Shown here: positions 43,406-51,421 of the stretch, piece after piece
How the letters are laid out: each line of letters starts with the position of its first letter
Numbering within the stretch: the stretch's first letter is position 1
Origin: JBAZMA01 sp041649995
Lineage (GTDB): Bacteria; Omnitrophota; Gorgyraeia; Velamenicoccales; Velamenicoccaceae
NCBI GenBank assembly: GCA_041649995.1
Contig: JBAZMA010000001.1
Span: forward strand, 248,001-312,000
Direction of reading: 5' to 3'
Length of the DNA: 64,000 bases
Position numbers and translations under genes: made by a program
Notes under the pieces: model-generated
What the model was told of the DNA's origin: nothing
Database searches by the model: none
The model's input: only the letters and a program-made list of their open reading frames with translations

Positions 43406-43823
43406 GTTATCCAAAAAGGGTAGGCATCCGCATTCCATATGTCGCAGAAGGCGACACACTGACCTTTCCAATAAGGTCAGGTGGAGCGGAGGGCCTAATC
43501 CACAAAGGATAGGCATCCGCATTCCACATAGCGGAGGGCCTAACCCAGAAAAGGGTAGGTCTCCGTATTCCACACAGCGGAGGGCCTAATCCACAAAGGA
43601 TAGGCCTGCGCAATTCTGTCGCAAAAGGCGGCACAGTTCTCATTCCGCCGGAGGCGGATTGGTTAATAACATGACTCCTCGCCAAACGCTTGTCAATTTC
43701 ACCCGATGCGACCAGAGGTTCGAGTGAAATTGACTGACGCAGGCTTCGGAGTTAACCCAGAAAAGGGTAGGCCTGCGCAATTCCAAATAAGCGCAAGGGC
43801 CTAATCCGCCAGAGGCGGATTAA
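43406..43823 (+). repeat. Tandem hairpin array with compensatory variation
   Basis: About 420 gene-free bases hold five related units of 45 to ~90 bases. Each has a small hairpin (TAATCC-ACAAA-GGATA, TAACCC-AGAAAA-GGGTA) followed by a larger one opening TAGGC and closing GGGCCTA. The inner stems change together: CCGC/GCGG, CTCCG/CGGAG, TGCGC/GCGCA. Unit 1 carries two extra hairpins (GTCGC/GCGAC and CTGACCTT/AAGGTCAG). Before the last unit is a long palindrome with perfect 11-base arms GTCAATTTCAC (43692-43702) and GTGAAATTGAC (43724-43734) inside GACTCC/GGAGTT. The family also occurs at 25.1-25.4 kb. Confidence 0.85.
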
Positions 43824-43832
43824 GGGGGAAAA

Positions 43833-44075
43833 ATGAAGGCAATGAAAACAAGAGGACTTGTTATCGCTATCACCATTGTTGTTATTTTTATCGCCGGTAT
43901 AGGCATAGGCGATTGGCTGGCCAGCGCTCGTTCCCAGGCACTGATCGCACGGCTTGAAGGGGAGAGGACGATCCTAAAGACCGAGATTGAGCGGTATATG
44001 CAGGTTGTCCGCAATATCCGTTCGGAGGCCACGCAAGCGATGCCCCTGGAAAGAGCGCAGGAGCAGGAGAAGTAG
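43833..44075 (+). CDS. Small single-span membrane protein with coiled coil
   Basis: The 80-residue protein has a hydrophobic span (about 8-28, LVIAITIVVIFIAGIGIGDWL) and a charged helix (LIARLEGERTILKTEIERYMQVVRNIRSEA). The AAGGGGG ribosome-binding site overlaps the end of the repeat array. It is built like the product of 43120-43338, which lies on the other side of the array, so the two may be old duplicates. No family recognised; function unknown. Confidence 0.62.
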   Translation: MKAMKTRGLVIAITIVVIFIAGIGIGDWLASARSQALIARLEGERTILKTEIERYMQVVRNIRSEATQAMPLERAQEQEK

Positions 44076-44140
44076 TTCGGGAAAAGGCATCTTTAGCCGC
44101 CTAAGCGTCCAAACAGCAAGGGTATTTAAGGAGGAACTTT

Positions 44141-44449
44141 ATGAGGATAAGGTTATGGATTTTTGGATTGGCCCTGGCGGCAGCAGCCGGATGCGCGAAT
44201 GTCTGTGAATTCGGACGTTCCAGCGATTCGGAGAAAAACGTCCGTTGTTACGGCTTGATGGACGCGGCTAAGCCCGGCATGACGCAAAAAGAGGTTGAAA
44301 AGAAGATCGGGTTCCCTGATCAGAGGAGGTTCGGGATCAGTTATATGGGCAAGCATTATGACGAGGCCTGGATTTATACGACGGCCGCTCCCAAAACCAT
44401 CCTGTATTTTACCAATGGAATCCTTCAGGAAAAAGACTACCAGTCGTGA
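44141..44449 (+). CDS. Small lipoprotein with SmpA/OmlA (BamE-like) domain
   Basis: The 102-residue precursor has a lipoprotein signal (LALAAAAGCAN, Cys18). The segment AKPGMTQKEVEKKIGFPDQR is the hallmark of SmpA/OmlA-type small domains, followed by a strand-rich stretch ending WIYTTAAPKTILYFTNGIL. AAGGAGGAAC lies before the ATG. BamE itself helps assemble outer membrane proteins, but many unrelated lipoproteins share this fold, so the exact job is open. Confidence 0.72.
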   Translation: MRIRLWIFGLALAAAAGCANVCEFGRSSDSEKNVRCYGLMDAAKPGMTQKEVEKKIGFPDQRRFGISYMGKHYDEAWIYTTAAPKTILYFTNGILQEKDYQS

Positions 44450-44562
44450 AGCCGGCCGCGTGATCGGGCATAAGGGAAATCGCGTATTTTTGTGCCATTT
44501 CCTGCTTTTGTCTCTTTCGTGCGCCTGATATCTCACCGCCTGGCCTTTGACTGAAACATATG

Positions 44563-44591
44563 TTGACCGCGATAGAGGTCGTTGATATAAT
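44563..44591 (+). promoter_or_regulatory. Strong sigma-70-like promoter
   Basis: TTGACC (44563-44568), exactly 17 bases, then a perfect TATAAT (44586-44591). It would start transcription near 44598, just before the heptose/Kdo gene cluster. It is the best promoter match I see in the window. Confidence 0.7.
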
Positions 44592-44626
44592 TAACTCTTC
44601 AATAAAGCGTGAATTACCCCATCAAA

Positions 44627-45556
44627 ATGGACCTCTCAAGACTCAAGACTTATTCCATCAAATCCAGAATCAGCAAGGTTGATAAGGCTTTGCTTGCCAA
44701 GCCTCTTAAGGGCCGGGCAAGCTTCCGGTCTTTTTTTGACTCACTTCCTAACATTCTAAAAGCAAAAGACTTAAGAGAGGTTGTCCGGGCTGTTGTCCTG
44801 GCCAGAAAGAAAAATAAGCCCGTCATTTTTCTCATGGGCGCGCATGTTGTCAAATGCGGGCTTTCGCCTGTCGTCATTGATCTGCTGGAACGCGGGATTC
44901 TGACGTCGATTTCCACCAATGGAGCAGGCATAATCCATGATTTTGAAATGGCATTTTGCGGAAAGACGTCTGAAGACGTGGCTTGCGCCCTCAAAGACGG
45001 AAGTTTCGGCATGGCCAGGGAAACAGCGGAGTTTATTAATGCCGCGATCGATGAGGGGGTCCAGAAGGGCAAGGGCCTGGGCGAATCTGTCGGTTATAAA
45101 ATAGCGGAAGATAAGCTGAGGTTCAGGGATTTAAGCATCGCCGCCGCCTGTTACCGGCTCAAGCGGCTCCTGAGCGTGCATGTGGCGCTGGGGACGGACA
45201 TTATCCATCAGCATCCGTCCTGCGACGGGGCCAGGACCGGCGAGGCCTCCCTGCGGGATTTCCGGAAACTCGCTGATGAGGTTGCGCGCCTGGATGGAGG
45301 CGGTGTTGTGATCAATGTCGGTTCTGCCGTCATCCTGCCTGAGGTTTTCTTGAAGGCCTTGAGCATTTCCCGGAACCTCAACGCGAGGGTCCGCGATTTT
45401 ACCACGGTTAATTTCGACATGAATTTCCATTACAGGCCCCACCAGAATATCGTCACAAGGCCGCTGGACGGCTGCGGACGCGGTTACTACATTCTCGGGC
45501 ATCATGAGATCATGCTTCCGCTTCTGGCCCACGCCATCAAGGAGGCAAGGGGTTGA
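44627..45556 (+). CDS. Deoxyhypusine synthase-like protein of unknown function
   Basis: The product (309 residues from ATG 44627; GTG 44609 is an alternative and would leave only an ~11-base leader) has blocks IFLMGAHVVKCGLSPVVIDL, STNGAGIIHDFE, SVHVALGTDIIHQHP, INVGSAVILPEVFLKAL, DFTTVNFDM and GHHEIMLPLL. These recall the Rossmann-like deoxyhypusine synthase fold. However, the active-site lysine normally just before the final His-His is absent, since the sequence reads ILGHHEIM. Deoxyhypusine synthase activity is therefore unlikely. It leads the heptose kinase-Kdo synthesis run, so a link to LPS sugars is an inference from context. Confidence 0.6.
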   Translation: MDLSRLKTYSIKSRISKVDKALLAKPLKGRASFRSFFDSLPNILKAKDLREVVRAVVLARKKNKPVIFLMGAHVVKCGLSPVVIDLLERGILTSISTNGAGIIHDFEMAFCGKTSEDVACALKDGSFGMARETAEFINAAIDEGVQKGKGLGESVGYKIAEDKLRFRDLSIAAACYRLKRLLSVHVALGTDIIHQHPSCDGARTGEASLRDFRKLADEVARLDGGGVVINVGSAVILPEVFLKALSISRNLNARVRDFTTVNFDMNFHYRPHQNIVTRPLDGCGRGYYILGHHEIMLPLLAHAIKEARG

Positions 45557-45557
45557 T

Positions 45558-46559
45558 ATGGCCGTTTTGACAAAAGAGAAGCTGAAGAAAATATTCGCCG
45601 GGTTTTCAGCGTCCCGCATTATGGTCATAGGCGATCTCATCCTGGATGAGTTTATCTGGGGCAGGGCGGATAGAATTTCGCCTGAGGCCCCGGTCCCCGT
45701 GGTCTGGGCGCAGTCCCAGTCTTTCATGCCCGGAGGCGCCTCCAACGTTGCCAATAACCTGGCTTCTCTGGGCGCCAAGGTTTTTCTCTATGGCGTCGTG
45801 GGTGAAGACAGGAACGGCCAGACCCTCACCGGGCTTCTGGAGAAGAAGGGCGTGGATTGCCAGGGGGTGATCGGCGATCCGGACAGGCCGACGACCGTTA
45901 AGACCCGCATCATCGCCGGGCATCAGCAGATGGTCCGGCTGGACTGGGAAAAAACAGAGGGGCTTCATGTCGACAGAAGCAAGGAGATCATTGCCCGGAT
46001 CCAAAAAAGGATCGATAGCGTCGACGCGTTGATTATTGAGGATTACGGCAAGGGATTGATCCAGCCCGGCCTTTTGAAGAGCATCATCGCCCTGGCCAAA
46101 AAACATAAAAAGATCATTACTGTTGACCCCAAGGTGGAGCATTTCAGTTATTACAAGGGGATAACGGCCATGACCCCCAATGAAAAAGAGGCGTCCGCGG
46201 GCGCGAAGATTCCTGTCCAGGCCGATGAGGATATTGACCGTATCGGCTGGAAGCTGCTCAAGACGCTGCGCAGTGAAGGCGTTCTGGTCACCCTTGGCGA
46301 GAAAGGCATGAAGCTGTTCAAGGGAAACCGCCTCATTCATATCCCTACCGTGGCGCAGGAGGTCTTTGATGTTTCCGGCGCCGGGGATACCGTTATTTCC
46401 GTTTTTACTCTGGCCCTCTCGCGCGGCGTGGACATGGAGAACGCCGCCAAGATCGCCAATGTCGCGGCCGGCGTTGTGGTGGGGAAGGTTGGCGTGGCCG
46501 TGGTGAGCCCGGCGGAAATTCTGGAAGGCTGGGAGCGCTTGAAGGGGAAGCTGGCTTAA
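45558..46559 (+). CDS. rfaE1: D-glycero-beta-D-manno-heptose 7-phosphate kinase
   Basis: This ribokinase-family enzyme phosphorylates heptose 7-phosphate on the way to ADP-heptose. The 333-residue product from ATG 45558 has VIGDLILDEFIWGRADRISPEAPVPVV, GGASNVANNLASLG, IEDYGKGL, VDPKVEH and the catalytic GAGDTVISVFTLAL. It equals only the kinase half of HldE; the nucleotidyltransferase half is missing, so a separate RfaE2 must exist elsewhere. The window has no gmhA or gmhB. It feeds the GT9 enzymes encoded upstream. Confidence 0.93.
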   Translation: MAVLTKEKLKKIFAGFSASRIMVIGDLILDEFIWGRADRISPEAPVPVVWAQSQSFMPGGASNVANNLASLGAKVFLYGVVGEDRNGQTLTGLLEKKGVDCQGVIGDPDRPTTVKTRIIAGHQQMVRLDWEKTEGLHVDRSKEIIARIQKRIDSVDALIIEDYGKGLIQPGLLKSIIALAKKHKKIITVDPKVEHFSYYKGITAMTPNEKEASAGAKIPVQADEDIDRIGWKLLKTLRSEGVLVTLGEKGMKLFKGNRLIHIPTVAQEVFDVSGAGDTVISVFTLALSRGVDMENAAKIANVAAGVVVGKVGVAVVSPAEILEGWERLKGKLA

Positions 46560-46579
46560 AAAAGAAGGATTTCTGAAAA

Positions 46580-47329
46580 ATGAACGCGATCGGCGTGATA
46601 CCCGCCCGTTATGGTTCTGTGCGCTTCGAAGGCAAGGTCTTGGCGGACCTTTTGGGAAAACCCATGCTTCAGCATGTCTGGGAAAACGCGCGCAAGGCCA
46701 AGTCCTTAGATGACGTCATTGTTGCCTGCGACGATGAAAGGATCAAGGTCGCCGTCGAGGGATTCGGCGGCAAGGCCGTTATGACGGCCAAAGCGCACAC
46801 CAGCGGCACGGAACGCATCGCTGAAGCCGTCGGAGAAATGGACGTCAAGGTCGTGGTGAATATTCAGGGGGATGAGCCTCTCATCCATCCGTCCATGATC
46901 AATGATGTGGCCACGACGCTTTTGAATAATCCGCAGTTGAATGTGGCGACGGTCATGAAGCGTATCGAGCACGAAGAGGAGATCGCCGACCCGAATGTCG
47001 TCAAGGTGGTCGTCAACAAGAAGGCCCAGGCCCTGTATTTTTCCCGTTGCCCGATCCCTTTTGTCAGGGAAGAGGAACCCGGGATGCGTGTCCATAACAA
47101 GCATATCGGGCTTTACGGTTACACGAAGGATTTTCTGTTCATTTATAAAAATCTGCCGGTTTCCAGATTGGAGAGCTTTGAGAAGCTTGAGCAGTTGAGA
47201 ATTTTGGAGAACGGCTATTCGATCCGCGTGGTGGAGACCAAGCACGAAACGATCGGAGTCGATACCCGCGAGGATCTGGAAAAGGTGAAGCAGTGGATGC
47301 TTTTGAGAAATAAGGTGGGAGAGATTTGA
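46580..47329 (+). CDS. kdsB: CMP-Kdo synthetase
   Basis: KdsB activates Kdo with CTP for use by WaaA. The 249-residue protein has IGVIPARYGSVRFEGKVLADL, ACDDERI, HTSGTERIAEA, VVVNIQGDEPLIHPSMI and HIGLYGYTKDFL, all typical. Length is standard. It overlaps kdsA by one base, and the kdsA, kdsD and kdsC genes follow, so the whole Kdo route is encoded together. Confidence 0.96.
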   Translation: MNAIGVIPARYGSVRFEGKVLADLLGKPMLQHVWENARKAKSLDDVIVACDDERIKVAVEGFGGKAVMTAKAHTSGTERIAEAVGEMDVKVVVNIQGDEPLIHPSMINDVATTLLNNPQLNVATVMKRIEHEEEIADPNVVKVVVNKKAQALYFSRCPIPFVREEEPGMRVHNKHIGLYGYTKDFLFIYKNLPVSRLESFEKLEQLRILENGYSIRVVETKHETIGVDTREDLEKVKQWMLLRNKVGEI

Positions 47330-48156
47330 TGGGCGTCAGGCGCGTCAAGATCGGGAATGTGGAGTTGGGAGGGGGCCGGCCCTTGGTCCTGATTGCCGGG
47401 CCATGCGTCATCGAGTCCGAGAAAGCCACGCTGAAGGCGGCCGGGTGCCTGGTGGAGATTTGCCGCTCATCGCAGATACCGCTTGTTTTCAAATCCAGCT
47501 ACGATAAGGCCAACAGGACATCCCTGTCTTCTTTCCGCGGCCCCGGTTTAAGGGAAGGTTTAAAGATCCTCTCCCGCGTGCGCAAGGATTTCGGGATTCC
47601 TGTTTTGAGCGATGTGCACAGTGTGGAAGAGGCCCGGATGGCCGGGGAGGTCCTGGATTGCCTGCAGATACCGGCTTTTTTATGCCGCCAGACCGATCTT
47701 CTCATGGCCGCGGCCAGGACAAAAAAAGCGATCAATATCAAGAAAGGTCAGTTTCTGGCGCCCTGGAATATGGATGAAGTGGTTCGTAAGATCGAAGCCA
47801 GCGGCAACCGCAAGATCCTGCTTTCCGAACGGGGGGTTTCTTTCGGATACAATAATCTCGTCGTGGATTTCCGCAGTCTTTCCATCATGCGCGCCCTGGG
47901 GTATCCGGTGATTTTCGACGCGACACACAGTGTTCAGATCCCGGGCGGCCGGGGGACTTCCAGCGGCGGTGAGAAGAGATATGTGGCCGCCTTGTCCCGG
48001 GCGGCCGTTGCGTTCGGCTGCGACGGTCTTTTCCTGGAAGTCCACCAAAATCCGGATAAGGCTCTCTGCGACGGCCCGAACATGCTCTCGCTTTCGGAAT
48101 TGCCGCGGCTTTTGAAAGCGGTCAGCGGAATCGAGCGGATCAGCAGGACTTCTTAG
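47329..48156 (+). CDS. kdsA: Kdo 8-phosphate synthase
   Basis: KdsA condenses PEP with arabinose 5-phosphate. The 275-residue protein has LIAGPCVIESE, FKSSYDKANRTSLSSFRGPG, SDVHSVEEA, IPAFLCRQTDLL, KKGQFLAPWNM and FDATHSVQ. I choose ATG 47329 over an adjacent TTG because the purine-rich GGGAGAG is then at proper spacing. The cysteine in GPCVIESE is present but does not by itself settle metal dependence. Confidence 0.96.
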   Translation: MGVRRVKIGNVELGGGRPLVLIAGPCVIESEKATLKAAGCLVEICRSSQIPLVFKSSYDKANRTSLSSFRGPGLREGLKILSRVRKDFGIPVLSDVHSVEEARMAGEVLDCLQIPAFLCRQTDLLMAAARTKKAINIKKGQFLAPWNMDEVVRKIEASGNRKILLSERGVSFGYNNLVVDFRSLSIMRALGYPVIFDATHSVQIPGGRGTSSGGEKRYVAALSRAAVAFGCDGLFLEVHQNPDKALCDGPNMLSLSELPRLLKAVSGIERISRTS

Positions 48157-48214
48157 AAAAAACGGATCAGATTCCCTCAAGGATTTTTTCGCAAAAAAAC
48201 AAGAAGGAACCCAG

Positions 48215-49174
48215 ATGCACATTGCCCAGGCTAAACAGGTTTTGCGGATCGAGGCGGATGCCATCGAGGCTTTGATCCGCAGGTTGGACGCGTCTTTTGA
48301 CAAGGCGATCGGCCTTTTGGCGGATTGCCGCGGGCGCGTGATCGTCACGGGCATGGGCAAAGGGGGCCTGATCGGTCAAAAGATCTCCGCGACCCTTTCC
48401 TCCACGGGGACGCCCAGCCTGTTTTTGCATTCGGCGGAAGCGATCCATGGAGACCTGGGCCGCGTGACGCGGGAGGATGTGATCCTGGCGATCTCCAACA
48501 GCGGTGAAACGGAGGAAGTCATCAAGCTTCTTCCTCTCATCAAAAAGATCGGCGTCAAGCTGATCGCGTTGACCGGCAACGCCCGTTCGACGCTGGCCAA
48601 GCACAGCGACGTGGTCCTGGATGTCTCCGTTAAAAAAGAGGCCTGTCCGCTGGGGTTGGCCCCGACGGCCAGCACGACCGCCGCGCTCGCCATGGGAGAC
48701 GCGATCGCCGTTTGTCTTCTGAAGGAAAAAGGATTCAAGGCGGAAGATTTCGCGTTCTACCATCCCGGAGGAGCGCTGGGAAAAAGGCTTCTTTTGAAGG
48801 TCGAAGATATTATGCGAAAAGGCTCCTGGAACCCGGTCGTTAAGGGCGAGCTTCTTGTGGGCGACGTTCTTTTAAAGATCACCGGGGCGCGGGCCGGGGC
48901 GGCCAGCGTGGTGGATTCTTCCGGCCGGCTGACGGGTATTTTTACGGATGGTGATCTGAGGCGGCATGTGGATAACAGCGAGTCGCTGGTGACCAGAAAA
49001 GTCAAAGACGTCATGACCAAAAATCCCGTGACGATCTCCCGGGACCGGCTGGCCAGCGAGGCCCTGCGAATCCTCAAAGACAAAAGGATCGATGAGCTGC
49101 CCGTTGTGGATGAAAAAGGGCGGCCGATCGGAATGCTGGATGTGCAGGACCTGTTGAAGGCAGGTCTGGTTTGA
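48215..49174 (+). CDS. kdsD: Arabinose 5-phosphate isomerase
   Basis: KdsD makes arabinose 5-phosphate from ribulose 5-phosphate for KdsA. The 319-residue protein has an N-terminal SIS domain (VIVTGMGKGGLIGQKISATLSS, SNSGETEEVIKLLP, PTASTTAALAMGDA and FYHPGGALGKRL) and two C-terminal CBS domains from about residue 205. This is the full-length KdsD/KpsF layout. It is placed between kdsA and kdsC, completing the pathway. Confidence 0.95.
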   Translation: MHIAQAKQVLRIEADAIEALIRRLDASFDKAIGLLADCRGRVIVTGMGKGGLIGQKISATLSSTGTPSLFLHSAEAIHGDLGRVTREDVILAISNSGETEEVIKLLPLIKKIGVKLIALTGNARSTLAKHSDVVLDVSVKKEACPLGLAPTASTTAALAMGDAIAVCLLKEKGFKAEDFAFYHPGGALGKRLLLKVEDIMRKGSWNPVVKGELLVGDVLLKITGARAGAASVVDSSGRLTGIFTDGDLRRHVDNSESLVTRKVKDVMTKNPVTISRDRLASEALRILKDKRIDELPVVDEKGRPIGMLDVQDLLKAGLV

Positions 49175-49188
49175 GGAAGAAAATAGCG

Positions 49189-49737
49189 ATGACGGCAAAA
49201 AAGCTCCAGGCCAGGTTCAAAAAAATCAAATTATTGCTGTTGGACGTCGATGGCGTTCTGACGGATGGCCGCATCATTTATGACAGCGGGGGCAGGGACG
49301 CGAAATTTTTTGACGTGCACGACGGCCTGGGCGTTACGCTTCTGGGACGGCTGGGCGTAAAGACCATTTTGATCACGGCCAAGGGGTCCGGTTGCATAGA
49401 CCCCAGGGCCAAAGACATGCACGTGGAGGCGGTTTATAAGATGGATCAGATGTCGGAGACGGGCATGTGCCCGAAATCGCAGGCGTATCGCGCGATCAAA
49501 AAGAATTTCGAAGCCGGGGACGAAGAGATTTGTTTTGTGGGGGATGATCTGGTGGATCTTTGCGTGATGCGTCAGTGCGGTCTTCCCGTGGCCGTCTCAA
49601 ACGCGGTCGCGGAAGTGAAAAAAGCCGCCGTGTATGTGACGGCTAAGCCCGGAGGCCGGGGCGCTGTGCGCGAAGTGGCGGAATTGATCTTGAAATCCAA
49701 AGGGCTGTGGGAAAAAGCCGTGGAGTTGTATACGTGA
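49189..49737 (+). CDS. kdsC: Kdo 8-phosphate phosphatase
   Basis: KdsC dephosphorylates Kdo 8-phosphate. It is a small cap-less HAD phosphatase of 182 residues with motif I LLLDVDGVLTDGRI, VHDGLGVTLLGRLGVKT, a TAKGSG motif II region and motif III/IV GDDLVDLCVMRQCGLPVAVSNA. ATG 49189 is chosen, with GAGGAAG nine bases upstream. Motif II normally reads TGR/TAR in this family, and here it is TAK. The stop overlaps the next gene. Confidence 0.93.
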   Translation: MTAKKLQARFKKIKLLLLDVDGVLTDGRIIYDSGGRDAKFFDVHDGLGVTLLGRLGVKTILITAKGSGCIDPRAKDMHVEAVYKMDQMSETGMCPKSQAYRAIKKNFEAGDEEICFVGDDLVDLCVMRQCGLPVAVSNAVAEVKKAAVYVTAKPGGRGAVREVAELILKSKGLWEKAVELYT

Positions 49738-50627
49738 AAGCCAGATTTGTCCTGACGGCGGTTTTGTTTTTGAGCGCGTGGGCGCAGGCCTTGGCCCTGG
49801 GCGTGGAAGGGCCGGCCGGCTCTCCCGGAGGCAGCGATCCCCAGCAGATGCAGGATTTTAATATCGCCGGCTACGACGCGAAAGGGGATAAGACCTGGGA
49901 GGTGGAAGGCGCCTCCATGGATATGATGGGCGACGATGTCAAGATCGCCGATATCACGGCCCGCCTTTTTGGGCAGGAGCCGGACGGTCAGAGCATGGTA
50001 TTGACGGCGGACCATGGCCGTTTTGACAAGACTTCCGGGAAGGTGCGGCTGGAAGACAATGTCCGCGCCGTGACCGAAAGCGGAGCGGAGATGACGACCA
50101 GCGTCCTGGACTGGTCTCAAACAGACCGCCTGATCTCCACCGAAGAGAAAGTCAATATCACCAGGGACAATATGGAGGCTGTGGGCACGGGCCTGGAGGC
50201 CAAACCCGACTTGAAGGTCGCCAAGCTTGAAAAGGACGTGACATTGACCCTTCCCCAGCAACAGCCGGCTTCGGCGGCCGCCGAGGAGAAGTCGCTGGGC
50301 CCCGGGAAGATGGTGATTACCTGCGACGGGCCCATGGAACTTGACTATGAAGAGCAGTTCGCGACATTCGAGAAAAACGTCCACGTGGACAGCGAGGGCG
50401 ATCAGGGCCAGATGGTTTCCGATAAAATGACGGTTTATTTCGATAAGGCGAGCAAGCAGATCGGCAAGATCGTGGCCGAAGGAAACGTCAAGATCACCAG
50501 GGATGGGAACACGTCTCACAGCGAGACCGCGGTTTTCATGGCCAAGGACAGAAAAATGGTCTTGACCGGCCGGCCGCAGCTGGTGATGTATATGGAAGAA
50601 GGCGGATTTGAAATGGGCGGGTTCTAA
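49734..50627 (+). CDS. LptC-LptA-like periplasmic LPS export protein (fusion)
   Basis: The GTG at 49734 overlaps the kdsC stop in a GTGA and begins a signal sequence (KARFVLTAVLFLSAWAQALA). Residues ~38-140 look like an LptC domain (FNIAGYDAKGDKTWEVEG, IADITARLF, TADHGRFDKTSGKVRLEDNV). Residues ~165-290 look like an LptA/OstA domain, with MELDYEEQFATFEKNVHV, DKMTVYFDKASKQIGKIVAEGNVKI and KMVLTG. In E. coli these are separate periplasmic bridge proteins. lptB follows at once, supporting a role in LPS transport. The total is 297 residues. Confidence 0.82.
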   Translation: MKARFVLTAVLFLSAWAQALALGVEGPAGSPGGSDPQQMQDFNIAGYDAKGDKTWEVEGASMDMMGDDVKIADITARLFGQEPDGQSMVLTADHGRFDKTSGKVRLEDNVRAVTESGAEMTTSVLDWSQTDRLISTEEKVNITRDNMEAVGTGLEAKPDLKVAKLEKDVTLTLPQQQPASAAAEEKSLGPGKMVITCDGPMELDYEEQFATFEKNVHVDSEGDQGQMVSDKMTVYFDKASKQIGKIVAEGNVKITRDGNTSHSETAVFMAKDRKMVLTGRPQLVMYMEEGGFEMGGF

Positions 50628-51349
50628 TGTATTTATTGGAAGCCAAAGGACTGGTCAAGACGTATCACCACCGCCGGGTGGTCGATAGCGTCAATTTGGT
50701 GGTCAAGCGCGGGGAGATCGTCGGTCTGCTTGGCCCCAACGGCGCGGGAAAAACAACGACTTTTTATATGATCGTCGGGATTATCCCGCCGGAAGAAGGC
50801 CAGATTATTTTTGACAATAACGATATCACGAGGCTGCCCATTCACCGGCGCGCGCATTTCGGCATCGGTTACCTGGCGCAGGAAAGTTCGGTTTTCCGCA
50901 AATTGACCGTGAAACAGAATATCATGGCCATTCTTGAGACCTTGCCGATCTCTTACCGGGAGCGGCGCAAGCGGCTGGACCACCTGCTGGAAGAGTTGAA
51001 GATAGCCCATCTGAAGAACCACAAGGCCTATACCCTCTCAGGCGGAGAGCGGCGCAGGCTTGAGATCACGCGCGCCCTTGTGACAAACCCCTCATTTATC
51101 CTTTTGGATGAACCGTTTTCAGGAATCGATCCCATCGTCGTCGCGGACGCCCAGCAGATTATCCGGGAACTCAAAGAAAAGGGCCTGGGGGTTTTGTTGA
51201 CGGATCATAACGTCCGCGAAACGTTGTCGATCACCGACAGGGCCTATCTGATCGCCAACGGCCGCATCGTTATTTCCGGCACGGCGTCGGATTTGATCAA
51301 CAATGCCCATGCCCGTGAGATTTATCTGGGAGAAAAATTCAGGATGTAA
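50627..51349 (+). CDS. lptB: LPS export ABC transporter ATP-binding protein
   Basis: LptB powers extraction of LPS from the inner membrane. The 240-residue protein has Walker A GPNGAGKTTTFYMIVGII, the LptB-typical GIGYLAQESSVFRKLTVKQN, signature LSGGERRRLEI, Walker B FILLDEPFSGIDPI and the switch histidine in LLTDHNVRETL. The start overlaps the preceding lptC/A gene by one base. The permeases LptF and LptG are not in the window. Confidence 0.96.
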   Translation: MYLLEAKGLVKTYHHRRVVDSVNLVVKRGEIVGLLGPNGAGKTTTFYMIVGIIPPEEGQIIFDNNDITRLPIHRRAHFGIGYLAQESSVFRKLTVKQNIMAILETLPISYRERRKRLDHLLEELKIAHLKNHKAYTLSGGERRRLEITRALVTNPSFILLDEPFSGIDPIVVADAQQIIRELKEKGLGVLLTDHNVRETLSITDRAYLIANGRIVISGTASDLINNAHAREIYLGEKFRM

Positions 51350-51421
51350 TGAGGCCTAATTTGCCCTCAAGGGAGCGGTAAACAAAAGAGAAGACGCGCA
51401 GAGCAACGAAAGGGAGCGGTA

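Noticed and set aside
43406..43823. CRISPR-like appearance of the repeat array
   Set aside because: The repeats are not of constant length, there are no unique equal-sized spacers, every segment is itself a hairpin unit, and no cas genes are in the window.
44627..45556. True deoxyhypusine synthase
   Set aside because: The catalytic lysine is absent and the context is LPS synthesis.
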